A DNA stretch of 6,654 bases, taken from CAYMST01 sp964393115. GTDB lineage: Bacteria; Bacteroidota; Bacteroidia; Cytophagales; Cyclobacteriaceae. Below are positions 5,550 to 6,654 of the stretch, one piece after another. A program made the position numbers and the translations under genes. The number at the start of each line of letters is the position of its first letter. The first letter of the stretch is position 1. The stretch lies in contig CAYMST010000262.1 of the NCBI GenBank assembly GCA_964393115.1, positions 1-6,654 on the forward strand, written 5' to 3'. The notes under the pieces were generated by a model. It made no database searches and was not told where the DNA came from. It worked only from the letters and a program-made list of their open reading frames with translations.

Positions 5550-6654
5550 TGAATTTTCGTTTTGTTCTCTTTTTGCTTCTTGGGCTATTGCCTGGAGCAC
5601 TTTTGGCTCGCGACGGTCAAGAAGTCTTATCTCTAAACCTCAAACTGGATGATATCTGGGTGCTCATGGCAGCGGCACTGGTCTTTTTTATGCAGGCAGG
5701 ATTCAAAGTGCTTGAGTCTGGATTGGTCAAAAAGGAACATAAAGCCGGTATTGGAGCGAAAAACCTGATGGATTGGGTAGCAGGAAGCATTGCCTTCTTC
5801 TTAGTTGGGTTTGGACTGATGTTCGGAGATTCTATACTGGGCGTTACGGGAAATGGTTTCTGGGGTGGATTCGGGCTTACGGAAGGATCAACGCATATTT
5901 TCTTTCTGTTTCAGCTAGCTTTTGCAGGTACAGCTTTGACTATTGTCTCGGGTGCTATGTCTGGACGCACAGGGCTGATACCTTATTTTATTGCCTCAGT
6001 GGTAACGGCGACTTTGATTTATCCAATTTTCGGCCATTGGGCATGGGGGAATCTACTTAATGAAGAAAACGAGCCTTGGCTAGCGAGCTTAGGTTTCATG
6101 GATTTTGCAGGATCAACGGTAGTGCACTCCGTTGGAGCATGGGTTGGTCTTGTTGGGATCTGGATCGTAGGTCCTAGGATTGGACGTTATAACGGAGCAG
6201 GGAAAGTTCAGCCTATTCAGGCTGCTGATTATGCCTATAGCATACTCGGAGTAATGATCCTCTGGCTCGGTTGGTGGGGGTTCAACGGTGGTAGTACGTT
6301 AGCATTCAACGATGACGTTCCAGTTATAATTTTGAATACAAATCTTGCTGGTGCGGCGGCTTGTTTTTCCGCTTTTTTTCACTGCTATTTTTTTCAAGGA
6401 AAACGAGATGTAATCGAGAAGATAGCGGGTGGATCACTGACTGGGCTTGTTGCCATTACCGCTTGCTGTAATGTGGTCACTCCTCAGATGAGTTTGGTCA
6501 TTGGTTTTTTAGCAGGTATTATTCATAACCTCGCCTTGGTATGGATTACCGAAAAGTGGCGACTTGACGATCCTGTAGGTGCGATCCCTGTCCATGGTTT
6601 TGGAGGGGTATTCGGTACCCTGTCAGTAGCGTTGTTTGGTGATGCAGATTTATT
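5549..6654 (+). CDS. Second ammonium transporter (Amt), 3' truncated by the window end
   Basis: The frame opens at the ATG at 5549 and is still open at the last base, giving 368 residues plus two bases. Residues 1-20 are a signal peptide ending ALLA. The Amt channel follows, with ten of eleven helices visible. The same pore positions are present as in the upstream gene: Phe125, Trp166, Asp185, His193, Phe245, Ser249 and His349. The two proteins align from their first residue with no insertion or deletion, and about 273 of 368 residues are identical by hand count (74%). The leader and periplasmic loops (residues 1-30, 94-116) differ most. Silent sites have diverged widely, so the duplication is not recent. 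Whether this copy also carries a C-terminal phosphatase cannot be seen, since the fusion point would fall about 150 codons past the window. It is likely an ammonium channel or sensor in the inner membrane. Confidence 0.95.
   Translation, partial: MNFRFVLFLLLGLLPGALLARDGQEVLSLNLKLDDIWVLMAAALVFFMQAGFKVLESGLVKKEHKAGIGAKNLMDWVAGSIAFFLVGFGLMFGDSILGVTGNGFWGGFGLTEGSTHIFFLFQLAFAGTALTIVSGAMSGRTGLIPYFIASVVTATLIYPIFGHWAWGNLLNEENEPWLASLGFMDFAGSTVVHSVGAWVGLVGIWIVGPRIGRYNGAGKVQPIQAADYAYSILGVMILWLGWWGFNGGSTLAFNDDVPVIILNTNLAGAAACFSAFFHCYFFQGKRDVIEKIAGGSLTGLVAITACCNVVTPQMSLVIGFLAGIIHNLALVWITEKWRLDDPVGAIPVHGFGGVFGTLSVALFGDADL

Noticed and set aside
2923..5694. A 23-base stretch identical in both Amt genes (2923-2945 and 5672-5694), considered as a sign of recent gene conversion
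   Set aside because: It encodes a fully conserved membrane-helix segment, and flanking silent sites differ at once on both sides. Protein-level constraint plus chance explains it.
5773..6060. A 95-residue + strand open frame within the second Amt gene
   Set aside because: It is an out-of-frame shadow of the Amt coding sequence, which is confirmed by gapless alignment with the upstream paralog.

Overview
This window most likely comes from a member of the Bacteroidota. Three things suggest this: the tetratricopeptide/PD40 propeller/OmpA architecture of the first complete gene, the absence of clear Shine-Dalgarno sequences before A/T-rich start regions, and the helical linker before the SpoIIE-type phosphatase, which is of a kind common in Cytophagales and Flavobacteriia. 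The order within the phylum cannot be fixed from the sequence. All recognised genes lie on the + strand.

Bases 1-105 are probably the last 34 codons of a truncated gene. Its end resembles the C-terminus of PorP/SprF-type outer-membrane proteins. Next (237-2276) is a 679-residue envelope protein with a signal peptide, TPR repeats, a PD40 beta-propeller, a carboxypeptidase-regulatory-like domain and a C-terminal OmpA peptidoglycan-binding domain, the domain order of PorE of the type IX secretion/gliding machinery. It ends in a strong intrinsic terminator (2299-2332). A non-coding stretch of about 470 bases follows.

The second half holds two tandem ammonium-transporter genes. The first (2800-5103) is complete and unusual: an 11-helix Amt channel with intact pore residues is joined through a cytoplasmic helical linker to a complete SpoIIE/PP2C-type serine/threonine phosphatase domain. 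The second (5549 to the window end) is a paralog that aligns to the first without gaps over all 368 visible residues, with about 74% identity by hand count. It runs off the window before the point where a phosphatase domain would begin.

The 445-base gap between them has a terminator-like hairpin (5395-5442) and a long inverted repeat that ends on the start codon of the second gene (5506-5549). The main point of interest is the Amt-PP2C fusion, which by inference couples extracellular ammonium to a cytoplasmic dephosphorylation signal. The tandem paralog and the structured start region could give the pair different regulation.
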